DNA of 64,000 nucleotides, taken from contig OY294044.1 of the NCBI GenBank assembly GCA_958510825.1, positions 47,456,626 to 47,520,625 of the forward strand. The letters run 5' to 3'. A program made the position numbers and the translations under genes. The DNA is from Brachypterus glaber (taxonomy: Eukaryota; Arthropoda; Insecta; Coleoptera; Kateretidae). This document shows positions 10,104-19,788 of the stretch, one piece after another; positions within the stretch are counted from its first letter, which is position 1, and the number at the start of each line of letters is the position of its first letter. The notes below the pieces were generated by a model, which did not search any database, was not told the DNA's origin, and saw nothing but the letters and a program-made list of their open reading frames with translations.

Positions 10104-10665
10104 TACGTTAAGCGCCATTTGTATTCTGACAGATACAGGCGGATCTTTGCAATGGCGATTTCTTCCGTTAGATTAGACAGGGACAAAAGTTCTACTCAAA
10201 AAGGATAGAAGACATACATACACTCCCACTTCCGCCCAACCAAACAAATTCTGTATTTGTTCTTTGTTGAACAAATACAATATTTACTTGGCCGGGCGAA
10301 AGGTGTAACTATTTATTTTTATTAAAGAAATTACTGGCGCCATCTAAATTTTAGTAGAATTATCTTATTCTACAGATTCACATTAGCTATGTTCATTCGT
10401 GCCGCTCACTGCTACACTTTCCGGCCAACCAAATAAATACTGTATTTGTTGTATGAAAAACAAATACAGTATTTATTTGGTTGGCTGGAAAGTGTAGCAC
10501 AAATGAGATAGAGATAGGGTACACGTCTTTTGTTTCATAATTCTAGTTGTAGAGAGCTCTATTGGGCCACATGTATCCAATAAGATTACTTGCCTAAACT
10601 TTATAAACACTTTACTTGGTGGCCCAAAACGACAGAAAAATTTTTGCATGGTGGCGCTTAACGTG
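10104..10665. mobile_element. TTAA-flanked element carrying a nested MITE
   Basis: TTAA at 10100-10103 and 10666-10669 flank inverse ends TACGTTAAGCGCCA and TGGCGCTTAACGTG. TTAA targets are characteristic of piggyBac-type elements. Nearly the whole interior is a family H MITE (10151-10563), so the TTAA element's own sequence is only about 150 bp. Similar ends (TTAACACATTGAGTGCC) occur at 15921 and 16613. Confidence 0.55.
10151..10563. mobile_element. Two-hairpin MITE, family H, copy 2 (inverted)
   Basis: Same element as 5980-6371 on the other strand, from AATGGCGATTTCTTCCG to GAGCTCTATT. Both hairpins are present; the larger one is nearly perfect, with arms CTACACTTTCCGGCCAACC and its inverse round AAATACAGTATTT. 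Lies inside the TTAA-flanked element. Confidence 0.75.
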
Positions 10666-10689
10666 TTAAACTTAAACGTCAATTTTTTT

Positions 10690-11110
10690 GTTAACAATAT
10701 AAATGTATTTTTATTCGATTGATTCTAAAAGCGACACTTTTTGTTCATGTTTTACGGGCGAAAAGATGAACTTTGTGGCCCTAGGACCCAAAAGTTTTTT
10801 TCGCCCGCTAACTAAAACTTGTTATTTTTAAGCTTTTTAAAAGAAGATGCTTTACCTTTACTGTAACATTTATAAAGAAATATGACCTTTTGGTCAGTTT
10901 TGGTCTTGAACTAACCGTTCTTTTTGACCAGATACAGTTATAATAATCGTTTCATACAAAATAAAAAAAATTCCATAACATAACCTTAAAATATGTCAAC
11001 TGTATTCACCCACTAAAATAAATTAAAAACACAACATTATAATTGTAAAATCACTTTCAGTATTTATAATAATCATAGAACGGTTTCACAAGTATTATTT
11101 TCATAACTGA
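10690..11110 (-). repeat. Dispersed repeat D, inverted copy
   Basis: Inverse of 3790-4200. It begins immediately after the TTAA-flanked element. Confidence 0.65.
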
Positions 11111-12058
11111 CACATGTTAACAGAAATTAATCACCAAGCTATAACTTTTTTAATTTGAAAATGAACCGTAAGCAAAAGAAACGATTCAATTGTTTTTGTA
11201 GCGATTTGATTGGACAGCAATTTGTCATGGATAACTAGATTAGTAATAAGACAGTAAAAAGAAATATTGTTTGCACTTTAAAATTAAGTACATTTCAATA
11301 ATTTATTATAATTAGTAACAATCGAATAAAAAATATTGTATAATACACGGGCAAAAAGTTAAATTCGATTTCATACTGAGGTGGAAAAAGTATTCCCAAG
11401 GGAAGATTAGCTGACCAAGGGGCGTTAGAAATCAATAAAATAAACTTTGCTTTTTGTTAATTAACAATGTTTTTATTTAAAAACTAGTAGAAATGCCTAC
11501 GTTACTTCGTTATTTTAGCGATAGAGGGCATGCAGCACCTGTTTTTGTATTTGAGTGCTTTGTTTTCTTTTGTGACAGCTGACTTTTATTGAGACACGAT
11601 TAGGTTAATAAACTATTTATTTATTATTTTCCGTTCATTAGTTTCGAAGTTATGATCTTTCATATTCTTACTATTTTTGCAATAATAATAATTTTTTCAA
11701 TTTGCAACTAATTTTGTCATATATAAAATTCAAATACAAAACTTTTTTTCCTCTTCAATATTTGTCTGAAATGAACAGTTCCAGAGATATATGAACGAAA
11801 AGGAGAAAAAAAATGAAAATTTCCTCGATTTTGCAACATTTTGTTAAATAAAAAGTGAAGCCCACGGTTTATTTTATGCGCATAGTGAAATTATCATTTC
11901 TAGTGATATTCTGGACCCATTCATCCAAAAATAAAGAATCATATCCGATTCACCCATCCTAAAACAGATACCGCCTGGTCTAAGATAGGTTCATAAAAAT
12001 ATAACGAAAAACGTCTAATAAAATGGTAAATATTTAAAAAAAGAAAAGATCAGGACAG
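11111..12058. other. Gene-free region
   Basis: A/T-rich; no open frame, repeat end or regulatory site that I can support. Confidence 0.4.
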
Positions 12059-12170
12059 CTTTGCTTTTCCACACATGTATGATATTATTTTGCACGCGTA
12101 TGAAAAATTACAGTTTCTTAATCTTTAATTCGTGTGAAATTTGCTGTTTTCATAGGTGGTCGCGACCGGT
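12059..12170. repeat. Repeat T, copy 1
   Basis: GCTTTTCCACACATGTATGA, CACGCGTATGAAA and CTGTTTTCATAGGTGGTCG follow one another. The same order is at 23948-24060 and, more worn, at 13890-13990. The TTTTCATAGGTGGTCGTAGG end looks like an element terminus. Confidence 0.55.
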
Positions 12171-12184
12171 CGTAAGCAATAGTA

Positions 12185-12325
12185 TATTACATAACTAGTG
12201 TGGAAAGTGACATATTTCACGCGAGTGGAAAGGTTTACGAACGAGCCGCTAGGCGAGTGAGGAAACCCCACGAGTGTATGAAATACACTTTCCAACGAGT
12301 TATGTACACTAGTTTTCCTACGATC
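12185..12325. mobile_element. Short inverted-repeat element
   Basis: ACATAACTAGTGTGGAAAGTG on the left faces CACTTTCC...GAGTTATGT on the right (inverse). Between them is CACGCGAGTGGAAAGG and CACGAGTGTATGAAATAC. It follows repeat T and ends in TTTTCCTACGATCC, so both may be parts of one larger inverted-repeat transposon remnant. Confidence 0.45.
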
Positions 12326-14023
12326 CCAAAAAAATAAGAAGTTTCTTATTTTAAAATTTGCTAACTTTTATTAATTTTTAAGAAAAACAAAGCACAAAAT
12401 AATTATAAAGAGCATACAAATTTATATATGTAGGTATGTCAAACAGGAAGTATGATTTTCATTTAGCTTTAGTTTTCTTGGTTTTATATTTAATACAATA
12501 CATAGCTGTTTAGTGGGTTGCTAATTCCTAAATAAATGCAAACTTGAGTTTACTTATTAACCCTTAACAGCGCAAGCATAGACCGCATTTCAAAAAAAAT
12601 ATAACATTATTTTTTTTGTTAAATTTATGCCCTACTTAACATGTTTTTGGGGATATTTTTTTTCGTTTATATGTTTTTTACTTGTTATGGACATGTGTAC
12701 TAAAGTTCACATTACGCGCTAAACCGAAGTCAATACGTGTGCCTTACACAATGTTACTTTAACGGAAAACAACATTAGGCCAAAAAATACAGGCAGGGAT
12801 TAGGAACATTTAATATAAAACAAAAATAAAAGTATTTTCATACAAATTAAAACTAAAGCAAAAATACTGTAACAGATAGCATAACTAAATTAAAACTTAA
12901 CTAATATCAATACCAAAGGACTAGCAGAAACATATTTTTAAAAAATATCACAAAAAAATGTAAAAATTAAGCATTAGTTAAACAATTAAGAGAAAAATAA
13001 TTTTTTGGATTCATATTTATGGTTTGGTATGAAAATCCAAAAAACAATTTCTCTCTTTTACAAAGCATAATCTTACATCGCATTTCATACAAGTTACATG
13101 CGTTTGCTGTCCTTTACAGTTCCGGCAGTACAGAAAACTTTTAAAGGAATAAAAGAAAAAAAATTAAATCTGATTCAGTTAAAAAAAAATGCCAAAATAT
13201 ATGAGTACAACACTGGAAAAATTATTTTTATATGCCATTATATGAGCAATGTAAACCGACAGTTACATGTAGAATGCAAAATTCGCGCGCGATGCGAACA
13301 TAAGTACACACGATATTTTTAATTTAACATGGGCGCAATGTGAATTCTAATACACTAGATTTTAAACATGTCTTTTTATTTTTTTTTAGAAAAATATAAA
13401 CAAAAATATTATAGGCAGTTAGGGCATAGTTTAAGCTATATGATTTCATATATTTTTTTTAGAAATTCTATAACATAAAAAAAAAATAAATAAAAGTCTT
13501 ACCTGGAGCACGCCCTTTTGACACAAACCAACAACATTCACCTTACAACTGATAAAAATTAACTAAAAAATATGGTGGGATGATGTTTTTTAGGTAATGT
13601 AAGCACAGATTTCACATATGTGAAATCTTTGAATGTAAGGTAACTAATACAAAATTAAGTAATTTTTATAAGATCTTGACTGTCTAGACTAGACAGTAAT
13701 GGTCAAAATAGTAACGTTATAAGTATAGTTTCTATTTTTGACATGAAAAACAGAAATATTTGGATTAAAACACTTAAAAGATATAAAAGGCTGTGGTGAA
13801 AGGTGGAAAATGGTTTATTTAAAAAACAAGGTGAATAAAATTCGTAGAATCCACGAGGTAAATATCTAAATAAAATTAGGCAAACCTCCATACATAAATA
13901 TCACACAAGTGTGATATAAAAATATCAAACTAGTGCGATATGAGGCGTTTTCTAAAGAACAAAAGAGTGTGCTAAATGTCATTTTCATAGAGGATCGTAG
14001 AAAAACTACTATTTTGCAACTTT
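12326..14023. other. Gene-free region with repeat T relic
   Basis: No real gene. ATTTCACATATGTGAAAT at about 13609 is a perfect palindrome. 13890-13990 holds a worn copy of repeat T (CACACAAGTGTGATA, ATTTTCATAGAGGATCGTAG). The rest is A/T-rich. Confidence 0.4.
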
Positions 14024-14027
14024 TTAA

Positions 14028-14826
14028 CCTTTTCGCTCCGGGGATTTTTCCTTTAAAATTGACCTCGCATTTTAGCTGAATGTCATGACTTAAATGAATG
14101 AACTTCTTATGACAAGTCGCCACTTGGAGTGCTGGTCCATATATGGACCACTCCCGGAGAGAAAGTTAAGGCTAATGTAAAAAATTATAAGTGAAGGTTT
14201 AAGAGGGCTTTTTAATGTTTTTTGATGTGCTGATTACAATAAAAATAGTGAACAAAATGTCAGATTCATATTCGACCTTGAACTTTGAAGGTCAAATAAT
14301 GAAAATACGTATTTGAGCTTGAAAATTGGTATACCTATGTTATATGAACAGCTAAATACGATAAAAATAGTAAAAAAAGTTCTTGTCACCTCTTTGACCT
14401 TGAACTTTCAAGGTCAAAGCATGAAATTGGGTATTAGCGCTTCAAAGTTGATGAGATAGACTTATTTACTAATATTCTTATTTACTATAGCAGATACAAT
14501 CTAGGTACACCAATTTTCAAGTTTTTAAGCGCAAATGCGCATTTTCATACTTAGACCTTCAAAGTTCAAGGTCAACGAAGTCACTAGAATTTTTTTCCTA
14601 ATTTTATCGTATTCAGCGTCTCATAAAACGTAGGTATAGCAATTTTCAATCACAAATACGCATTTTCATTGTTTGACCTTCAAAGTTAATTTTGAAGGTC
14701 AAAGAAGTAACCAGGATTTTTTTCAATACTTTTCCTAAATTTAGTGCATTAAGTTGACCTTATGAACATCTATTACGTTCGTTTTTCTTGTTGGTCCATA
14801 CATGGACCAGTTCCGGAGCGAAAAGG
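14028..14826. mobile_element. TTAA-flanked MITE with AAGGTCA palindromes, 799 bp
   Basis: Perfect inverse ends CCTTTTCGCTCCGG, each bordered by TTAA (14024-14027 and 14827-14830), which points to a piggyBac-type origin. Near each end stands the palindrome TGGTCCATATATGGACCA (one base differs at the right). The centre holds two mirrored halves, each with imperfect palindromes such as TGACCTTGAACTTTCAAGG. TCAAGGTCA or its inverse appears at about 14273, 14397 and 14570, and TTTGAAGGTCA near 14283 and 14690. No reading frame. Confidence 0.7.
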
Positions 14827-14831
14827 TTAAA

Positions 14832-15380
14832 CATTTAACACTTTTGGTGGCATTTGTAACTTGACAAATATTAATTAACATATATTAACATTTTACTATT
14901 TTTATTAACGAGCAGTGTGTTATTTTTAGTAAATAGCCATGTTAAATTTTATTTTATTTTCGTGTAATGCTTCATCTACATAAGATTATAATAGCTTTCT
15001 GTCTGGCAACCCACCAACAGCCTACTATATTTATTATTATTATTGTATTAACTTCTGCATTCATAGATTATAATAATAGGAATATCCTTTCCTTTTTCTA
15101 CAATATATTCAAAAAGTAATCCGATTTTCTTAAGTAGGTATTCGTCTGTTTCTTGATCAAGCATTACATTCTGATGATGATAAATTACCGAATAAAACTT
15201 TATTAGTTATACTGTTAGAAAAGGGTAAATTTATTCAAATTTGATTTAAAGAAATATGTGTATTAATTTTATGATGCAGAAACGTAAATTATACTTTTAA
15301 ACTAATTTTAAATGATATAAATAAAAAATAAAAATAAAAAATAATAAAAAACATAAAAAATTGCATTTTTTAGCAAAAAA
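14832..15380. other. Gene-free region
   Basis: A/T-rich; no gene or element end recognised. Confidence 0.4.
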
Positions 15381-16072
15381 ACACCAACAACTTTAATTGA
15401 AAAATCAGTATCTACCTTTATTATAAAATTTAATATGTTTTAAAACGATGTATCACACGACCCCCTCTCTATTTAAAAAAAATCCTCCCAGTGCCCCCTC
15501 ACCATACTTTAAAAGCTAAAAGTATCAAATATAGCCAAGTAATAGTTTAAGTATCTTAATTAAGTGTTCCAAATATGAAGTCGATATCTCTAATCATTCA
15601 AAATTTAAGAGGGTGGTGACTTTTGGACCGCACTGAATGTTTTAATATCTACGTATTTTAGTATCACACGCATGCGCGCAATATTGAAAATATTTAAAAA
15701 TATTTACCCCTTATCCCCTCAGGGGTGGAGTTTTTATTATCAGATTCAATTTCGGTACCCTGAAATTTTTTTCCCCAATGTTCACCAAAAACAATCCAGA
15801 GCGAGAACTTTTGGTAACATACCTGTATGCCAGATTTCAAGTCCCTAGCTTAAAACGTTCTTAAGTTATCGTACCCACAAGATTTCCCGGACAGACCGAC
15901 CGACCGAGCGATAATTTTTTTTAACACATTGAGTGCCACCCATAATTAGAAAGCCCACAACTGCAGATCCGAGCCAAAGCGAAACTACATAGAATATGCC
16001 ACTGAACTGTCAAAATCAAATTATTTTTGAAAATTTTCATTTTAAAAAAATATGGTATTTGTTGCTTAATAA
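15381..16072 (+). repeat. 692-bp tandem duplication, unit 1
   Basis: Runs from ACACCAACAACTTTAATTG to GGTATTTGTTGCTTAATAA. By eye it differs from unit 2 at one base (CAAATTATTT against CAAGTTATTT near the end). It contains a half copy of the Tc1-like foldback (15420-15640), a GACA-tailed repeat (15765-15905) and a TTAACACATTGAGTGCC sequence at 15921. Confidence 0.9.
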
Positions 16073-16764
16073 ACACCAACAACTTTAATTGAAAAATCAG
16101 TATCTACCTTTATTATAAAATTTAATATGTTTTAAAACGATGTATCACACGACCCCCTCTCTATTTAAAAAAAATCCTCCCAGTGCCCCCTCACCATACT
16201 TTAAAAGCTAAAAGTATCAAATATAGCCAAGTAATAGTTTAAGTATCTTAATTAAGTGTTCCAAATATGAAGTCGATATCTCTAATCATTCAAAATTTAA
16301 GAGGGTGGTGACTTTTGGACCGCACTGAATGTTTTAATATCTACGTATTTTAGTATCACACGCATGCGCGCAATATTGAAAATATTTAAAAATATTTACC
16401 CCTTATCCCCTCAGGGGTGGAGTTTTTATTATCAGATTCAATTTCGGTACCCTGAAATTTTTTTCCCCAATGTTCACCAAAAACAATCCAGAGCGAGAAC
16501 TTTTGGTAACATACCTGTATGCCAGATTTCAAGTCCCTAGCTTAAAACGTTCTTAAGTTATCGTACCCACAAGATTTCCCGGACAGACCGACCGACCGAG
16601 CGATAATTTTTTTTAACACATTGAGTGCCACCCATAATTAGAAAGCCCACAACTGCAGATCCGAGCCAAAGCGAAACTACATAGAATATGCCACTGAACT
16701 GTCAAAATCAAGTTATTTTTGAAAATTTTCATTTTAAAAAAATATGGTATTTGTTGCTTAATAA
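16073..16764 (+). repeat. 692-bp tandem duplication, unit 2
   Basis: Directly adjacent head-to-tail copy of unit 1. After TTGCTTAATAAAC the sequence leaves the repeat and goes into TTCTGGAATG. Confidence 0.9.
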
Positions 16765-17425
16765 ACTTCTGGAATGTATTCACACGTTGTGAAGAAAGTG
16801 CATGGAATGAACGGTATAAAACATAGAACGTAGGAACATATTTTTTTAAATATTGGAATGGAATGAAATAGTATGTAGTACTAAATTTTTTTGTAATTTA
16901 ACCAGTCTATTATGGTATAAAACACCTTCGAGGTCCCAGCATGACTATAAACAAATAAATAAATAAATAAACATAAAGTCGCTTTACATGCGTCGACACT
17001 GTGTCGACGCAGGCGTCAGTATGATGCACCGTACGTCTACACGTAGTCGACGGTGTCGCTGAACGTGTTAATTGTTTGGTTTCGTAAGTTATTCATCAAA
17101 AAATTAAAATATAAGAGCCGTCATATTCTTCTGTGGTTAAAGTATGTGCGGTAACTGAATCGGTAACAATATACAAGGTAAAAGTATGCGCGGTTTTTAT
17201 TTACGTTTAATTTTTCGTGTGAAATGTTTTCGCGATATAATCTTGTTTTCGTTTTATATTTTACAGCGGCAATGTATTTTTCGCGCTAAATGTTTTTGCG
17301 ATAAAAGTTTCGCTGTAGATTTTTCGCTGTAAATTTTTTAACGAAATCTCCGCCGTCGCGTTGGGTTTGGATAAAGGGGACAAAGGGACAATACTAATAT
17401 TTTTTGAGTTAACTCCCTTGTTATT
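16765..17425. other. Gene-free region with GC-rich palindrome cluster
   Basis: No gene. AAATAAATAAATAAATAA at about 16951 is a simple repeat. 16983-17065 is a GC-rich island (see separate entry). 17260-17345 has several TTTTTCGCTGTAAAT-like repeats (TTTTTCGCG, TTTTTGCGAT, GTTTCGCTGTAGATT). Confidence 0.4.
16990..17010. repeat. Perfect 10-bp-arm palindrome in GC-rich island
   Basis: GCGTCGACAC, one spacer T, then GTGTCGACGC. Further GTCGAC and CGTACG/ACGT motifs follow to about 17065 in a region far richer in G+C and CpG than its surroundings. Confidence 0.8.
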
Positions 17426-17488
17426 AATGGAGATTTCTCCATTTAGATTAGACAGGGACAAAAGTTCTACCCAAAAAGGATAGAAGTA
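17426..17488. mobile_element. MITE family H, copy 4, left part
   Basis: AATGGAGATTTCTCC, then TTAGATTAGACAGGGAC, then TTCTACCCAAAAAGGATAG matches the outer part of the family H elements. At GGATAGAAG it departs from the family. The other outer part lies at 18130-18164 continuing at 23448-23493, interrupted by the LTR element. Confidence 0.65.
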
Positions 17489-18129
17489 ATATCACCAACA
17501 TAAAGAAAAAAAAATCTACTAGGTTTTATGTTGGCTGCACTGTCAGTAACGCCATTTTCGTTAGCCACTGTCATTGTGTGAGCTGCGTTTGATATTGTTT
17601 TGATTTCAGTTTTTTGTGTGTTTTACTAAATATTGTGTTTTTATTGACTATTATAGTACTTTTACGAATTTTGATATTTAAATATTGTTTACCAAAGGTA
17701 AGTTCTTTCTTTATACCTTAGATTTAAAGCCTAGGCGAAATTCGTTTGGACTTTTGCAACCCTTGTAAAAACATCTTGGCATTTGGTAGCTATAACAGAA
17801 ATAACGCTCGTCATAAAATTAATTTCTTGAAATGTAGAAACTGGTAACGATATTAAAATATATAATAATAATATATAGTTAATAATAAATATGATAAACG
17901 TGAAATAAATTCATATTTACCTTTTCATATTTGAGGTTATGTTTTGTAAATAAATAAACAGATTAAGCAACCAACCTAAGAACAATTAATAGGATTTATA
18001 TTTCATTCTTTATTTTACTATTAAATCATCAGTGTTATTTCTTAGCAAAAAATATTCATTTCTTTAGGTTTATTTACAAATTGAAAAAAATGCAATATTT
18101 TTTTAATTTATCTAAGTTGGTAGTGGTGT
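17489..18129. other. Non-family core inside MITE H copy 4; exon-like start
   Basis: This 640-bp stretch replaces the two hairpins seen in the other family H copies. Its first 200 bp are less A/T-rich and hold GCACTGTCAGTAACGCC, GATTTCAGTTTTTTG (an initiator-like TCAGT) and a good splice-donor match AAAG|GTAAGT at 17698. This resembles a non-coding first exon, but no coding sequence or downstream exon is visible. Confidence 0.3.
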
Positions 18130-18160
18130 GCCGTGCACAAATGAGATAGAGATAGGGTAG
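18130..18160. mobile_element. MITE family H, copy 4, inner end of right part
   Basis: GTGCCGTGCACAAATGAG followed by ATAGAGATAGGGTAG matches the family up to the ACGT duplicated by the LTR element. The rest of this arm resumes at 23448. Confidence 0.65.
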
Positions 18161-18164
18161 ACGT
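18161..18164. other. Target-site duplication ACGT (left)
   Basis: ACGT precedes the 5' LTR and is repeated at 23444-23447. Uninterrupted family H copies have TAGACGTCTT at this place, confirming a 4-bp duplication. Confidence 0.9.
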
Positions 18165-18188
18165 TGTAAGGAAATAGTTCATATTTTT

Positions 18189-18219
18189 TATAAAAATATG
18201 ATATTGTGCGCGCTCACAG
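18189..18219 (+). promoter_or_regulatory. Candidate LTR core promoter
   Basis: TATAAAAAT at 18189-18197 lies 27 nt upstream of the A in CTCACAG, a spacing suited to a TATA/initiator promoter. Alternative initiator-like TTTCAGTCC and TTTCAGTAA motifs occur further down at about 18250 and 18283, so the start is not settled. Confidence 0.4.
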
Positions 18220-18356
18220 AGGGCAGCGCGATTAAACCGAGGTACCGGGCTTTCAGTCCGTACTACTCAACGTACACGTTAAGTTTCAGTAACCTTGCTA
18301 TAACCTTTGGTGGTAAATAAATTCATTATAAGTGAACTATTGTGCCTGGTATACAG

Positions 18357-18414
18357 GTAAGTCTACCCCTTCAGGTTAAACTTGGTAAACGACTGACCCC
18401 TATCATTTTTACAG
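18357..18414 (+). other. Intron-like segment in 5' LTR
   Basis: CAG|GTAAGT donor, branch-like CTGAC at 18393-18397, a short T-rich run and TTTTTACAG acceptor, with the branch A 18 nt before the acceptor end. 58 nt is within the usual range of small insect introns. It would sit in the untranslated leader upstream of gag. The same segment is in the 3' LTR. Confidence 0.45.
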
Positions 18415-18516
18415 ATTACTGTTTCTAAATAAATTACGATTTGTCCTAAATTTACTGGCTTTTCTTCGCTGCACCCACACACCCTTATCTCGTAAAATTA
18501 TCGTATTGTTACAACT

Positions 18517-18534
18517 TGGCTTCCCAACAAGGGG
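18517..18534 (+). other. Candidate primer binding site
   Basis: Three bases after the 5' LTR comes TGGCTTCCCAACAAGGGG. Starting with TGG, it can pair with the CCA end of a tRNA; the following bases resemble primer sites of other retroelements. I do not assign the tRNA. Confidence 0.55.
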
Positions 18535-18558
18535 TAGTGAATTTAAAGTACAGTGAAA

Positions 18559-19788
18559 ATGGGCTTGGATCGGACTCCAGAAAAAAACAGTGCAAAAAAA
18601 TCCCCGCCATTTACTAGAAGGAGAGCACAACAACAAATCGAGGGTTTAAACCAAACAAACCCAGCTGTAGAAACAACAGTTACGGGGATAGAGCCCTTCC
18701 AGGACGACACCGGTACTACTGCGTCACCTAGATCAACAACTAGTATACAGGGTGCCTGGGGAGGATTAACAGCAGCAGCTTTCGGAATACCCCCAATCCC
18801 AAACGAAACAACAAACCTCACTTGGCCGGAAAACACAGGGGCTGTTCCCAGACGTCCCAGAACCGTGGCAGCAACCATTGGGGCACCACCACCACCGTAC
18901 ACACAGGCAGGTAGTGCGGAAGCATACCAAACAGGTACGAACGTTCAATGTCAGCCCCCTGGGGCCGTTCCGGTAATGGTACCACAGATAAATCTACCAA
19001 ATTTAATCACAGAGATTGTCACTCAATTAATGCAAACTAATATTAATTTACCTAATAATTATAATAATAATGGTCAACAAAATAGGCAAAATGTGCCAAA
19101 TAATGTCAATGTAAGACAAAATTTTAATTTTGAGGTCATTAATCATTTACCAATTTTTAATAATGAAGGCAGTATACACCCCATTGAGTTTTTAATTCAA
19201 ATAGAAAATATCGTAGATAACTATGACATAGAATTTAACAAATTATGTTTTTTATTACAAAAAAAGTTCAGTGGTTCGGCCAAATTTTGGGCCGATGCTT
19301 TTTTAACTAAATTCGTACATTTTGAAGATTTCAGAAACGAATTTATAACCCATTTCTGGGATCAAACAAAACAACTTAAAGTAAAATTACGAATTGAGGC
19401 AGGGCGGTACGAAAACGGGTCATACGTAGAACATTTTACTAAGCATGTCGCAATGGCGCGACATCTAGAGCCGCCTATCACAGAAATCATGCTAATACAA
19501 ATGATTTCCTTGCATTTTCCCCCGCATATTTCGTCAATTTTAATCGGGGTAAACACCTTGTCGGAGGCCTTGAACCGACTTCGACAAGCTGATTATCACC
19601 ACAAAAAAACGTATACAAATGAAAATAAGTACGTAAAATTTGAAAGAACAAAAAATAATGGTTTTTATAATGGGAATAAAAACTCATATGCTAATAAAAA
19701 TCATAATATTTCGGCAACTGATTTTGTCGAAAATGAGGGAGAGGAGTTTTCGGGAAACGAAGGGCATCTCAATCAGGAAGGCCTGTGA
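18559..19788 (+). CDS. gag: Gag structural polyprotein of the LTR retrotransposon
   Basis: 409 residues from the first ATG, whose context GAAAATGG is good for eukaryotic initiation; an in-frame stop at 18544-18546 rules out a longer start. It should form the virus-like particle in the cytoplasm. The first 130 residues are low-complexity, rich in Pro/Thr/Gly, and contain a PPPY motif at about 111-114. A Gln/Asn-rich linker (about 150-190) leads into a helical retrotransposon-gag type domain at about 195-345 with the aromatic cluster KFWADAF and FRNEFITHFWD. The C-terminus is Asn/Lys-rich and has no cysteine, so the usual CCHC zinc knuckle is absent; nucleic-acid binding would rest on the basic Asn/Lys tract. 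The stop at 19786-19788 lies 28 nt after a slippery heptamer feeding the pol frame. Confidence 0.9.
   Translation: MGLDRTPEKNSAKKSPPFTRRRAQQQIEGLNQTNPAVETTVTGIEPFQDDTGTTASPRSTTSIQGAWGGLTAAAFGIPPIPNETTNLTWPENTGAVPRRPRTVAATIGAPPPPYTQAGSAEAYQTGTNVQCQPPGAVPVMVPQINLPNLITEIVTQLMQTNINLPNNYNNNGQQNRQNVPNNVNVRQNFNFEVINHLPIFNNEGSIHPIEFLIQIENIVDNYDIEFNKLCFLLQKKFSGSAKFWADAFLTKFVHFEDFRNEFITHFWDQTKQLKVKLRIEAGRYENGSYVEHFTKHVAMARHLEPPITEIMLIQMISLHFPPHISSILIGVNTLSEALNRLRQADYHHKKTYTNENKYVKFERTKNNGFYNGNKNSYANKNHNISATDFVENEGEEFSGNEGHLNQEGL
19752..19758 (+). promoter_or_regulatory. -1 ribosomal frameshift heptamer GGGAAAC
   Basis: In gag phase the bases read G GGA AAC, the X XXY YYZ pattern. Slipping back one base gives GGG AAA, which is exactly the pol phase. 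The pol frame is open from 19737, so the whole overlap (19737-19788) is available. About 20 nt downstream two AGGCCT blocks (near 19778 and 19807) could pair into a short stem that might stimulate slippage. Confidence 0.75.

Larger units (their letters stand above)
18165..18513 (+). repeat. 5' LTR
   Basis: TG...CA termini. A TATA-box-like TATAAAAAT at 18189 precedes an initiator-like CTCACAG at 18213-18219, which would make U3 only about 50 bp and the leader long. AATAAA occurs at 18316 and 18428. A 58-nt intron-like segment lies at 18357-18414. Identical by eye to the 3' LTR. Confidence 0.97.

Noticed and set aside
13098..13322. 74-residue plus-strand frame
   Set aside because: Lys/Ile-rich composition mirrors the A/T-rich DNA; no domain or context.
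18543..19000. Open frames on the minus strand across gag
   Set aside because: They are shadows of the gag frame; composition and lack of any motif give no support.
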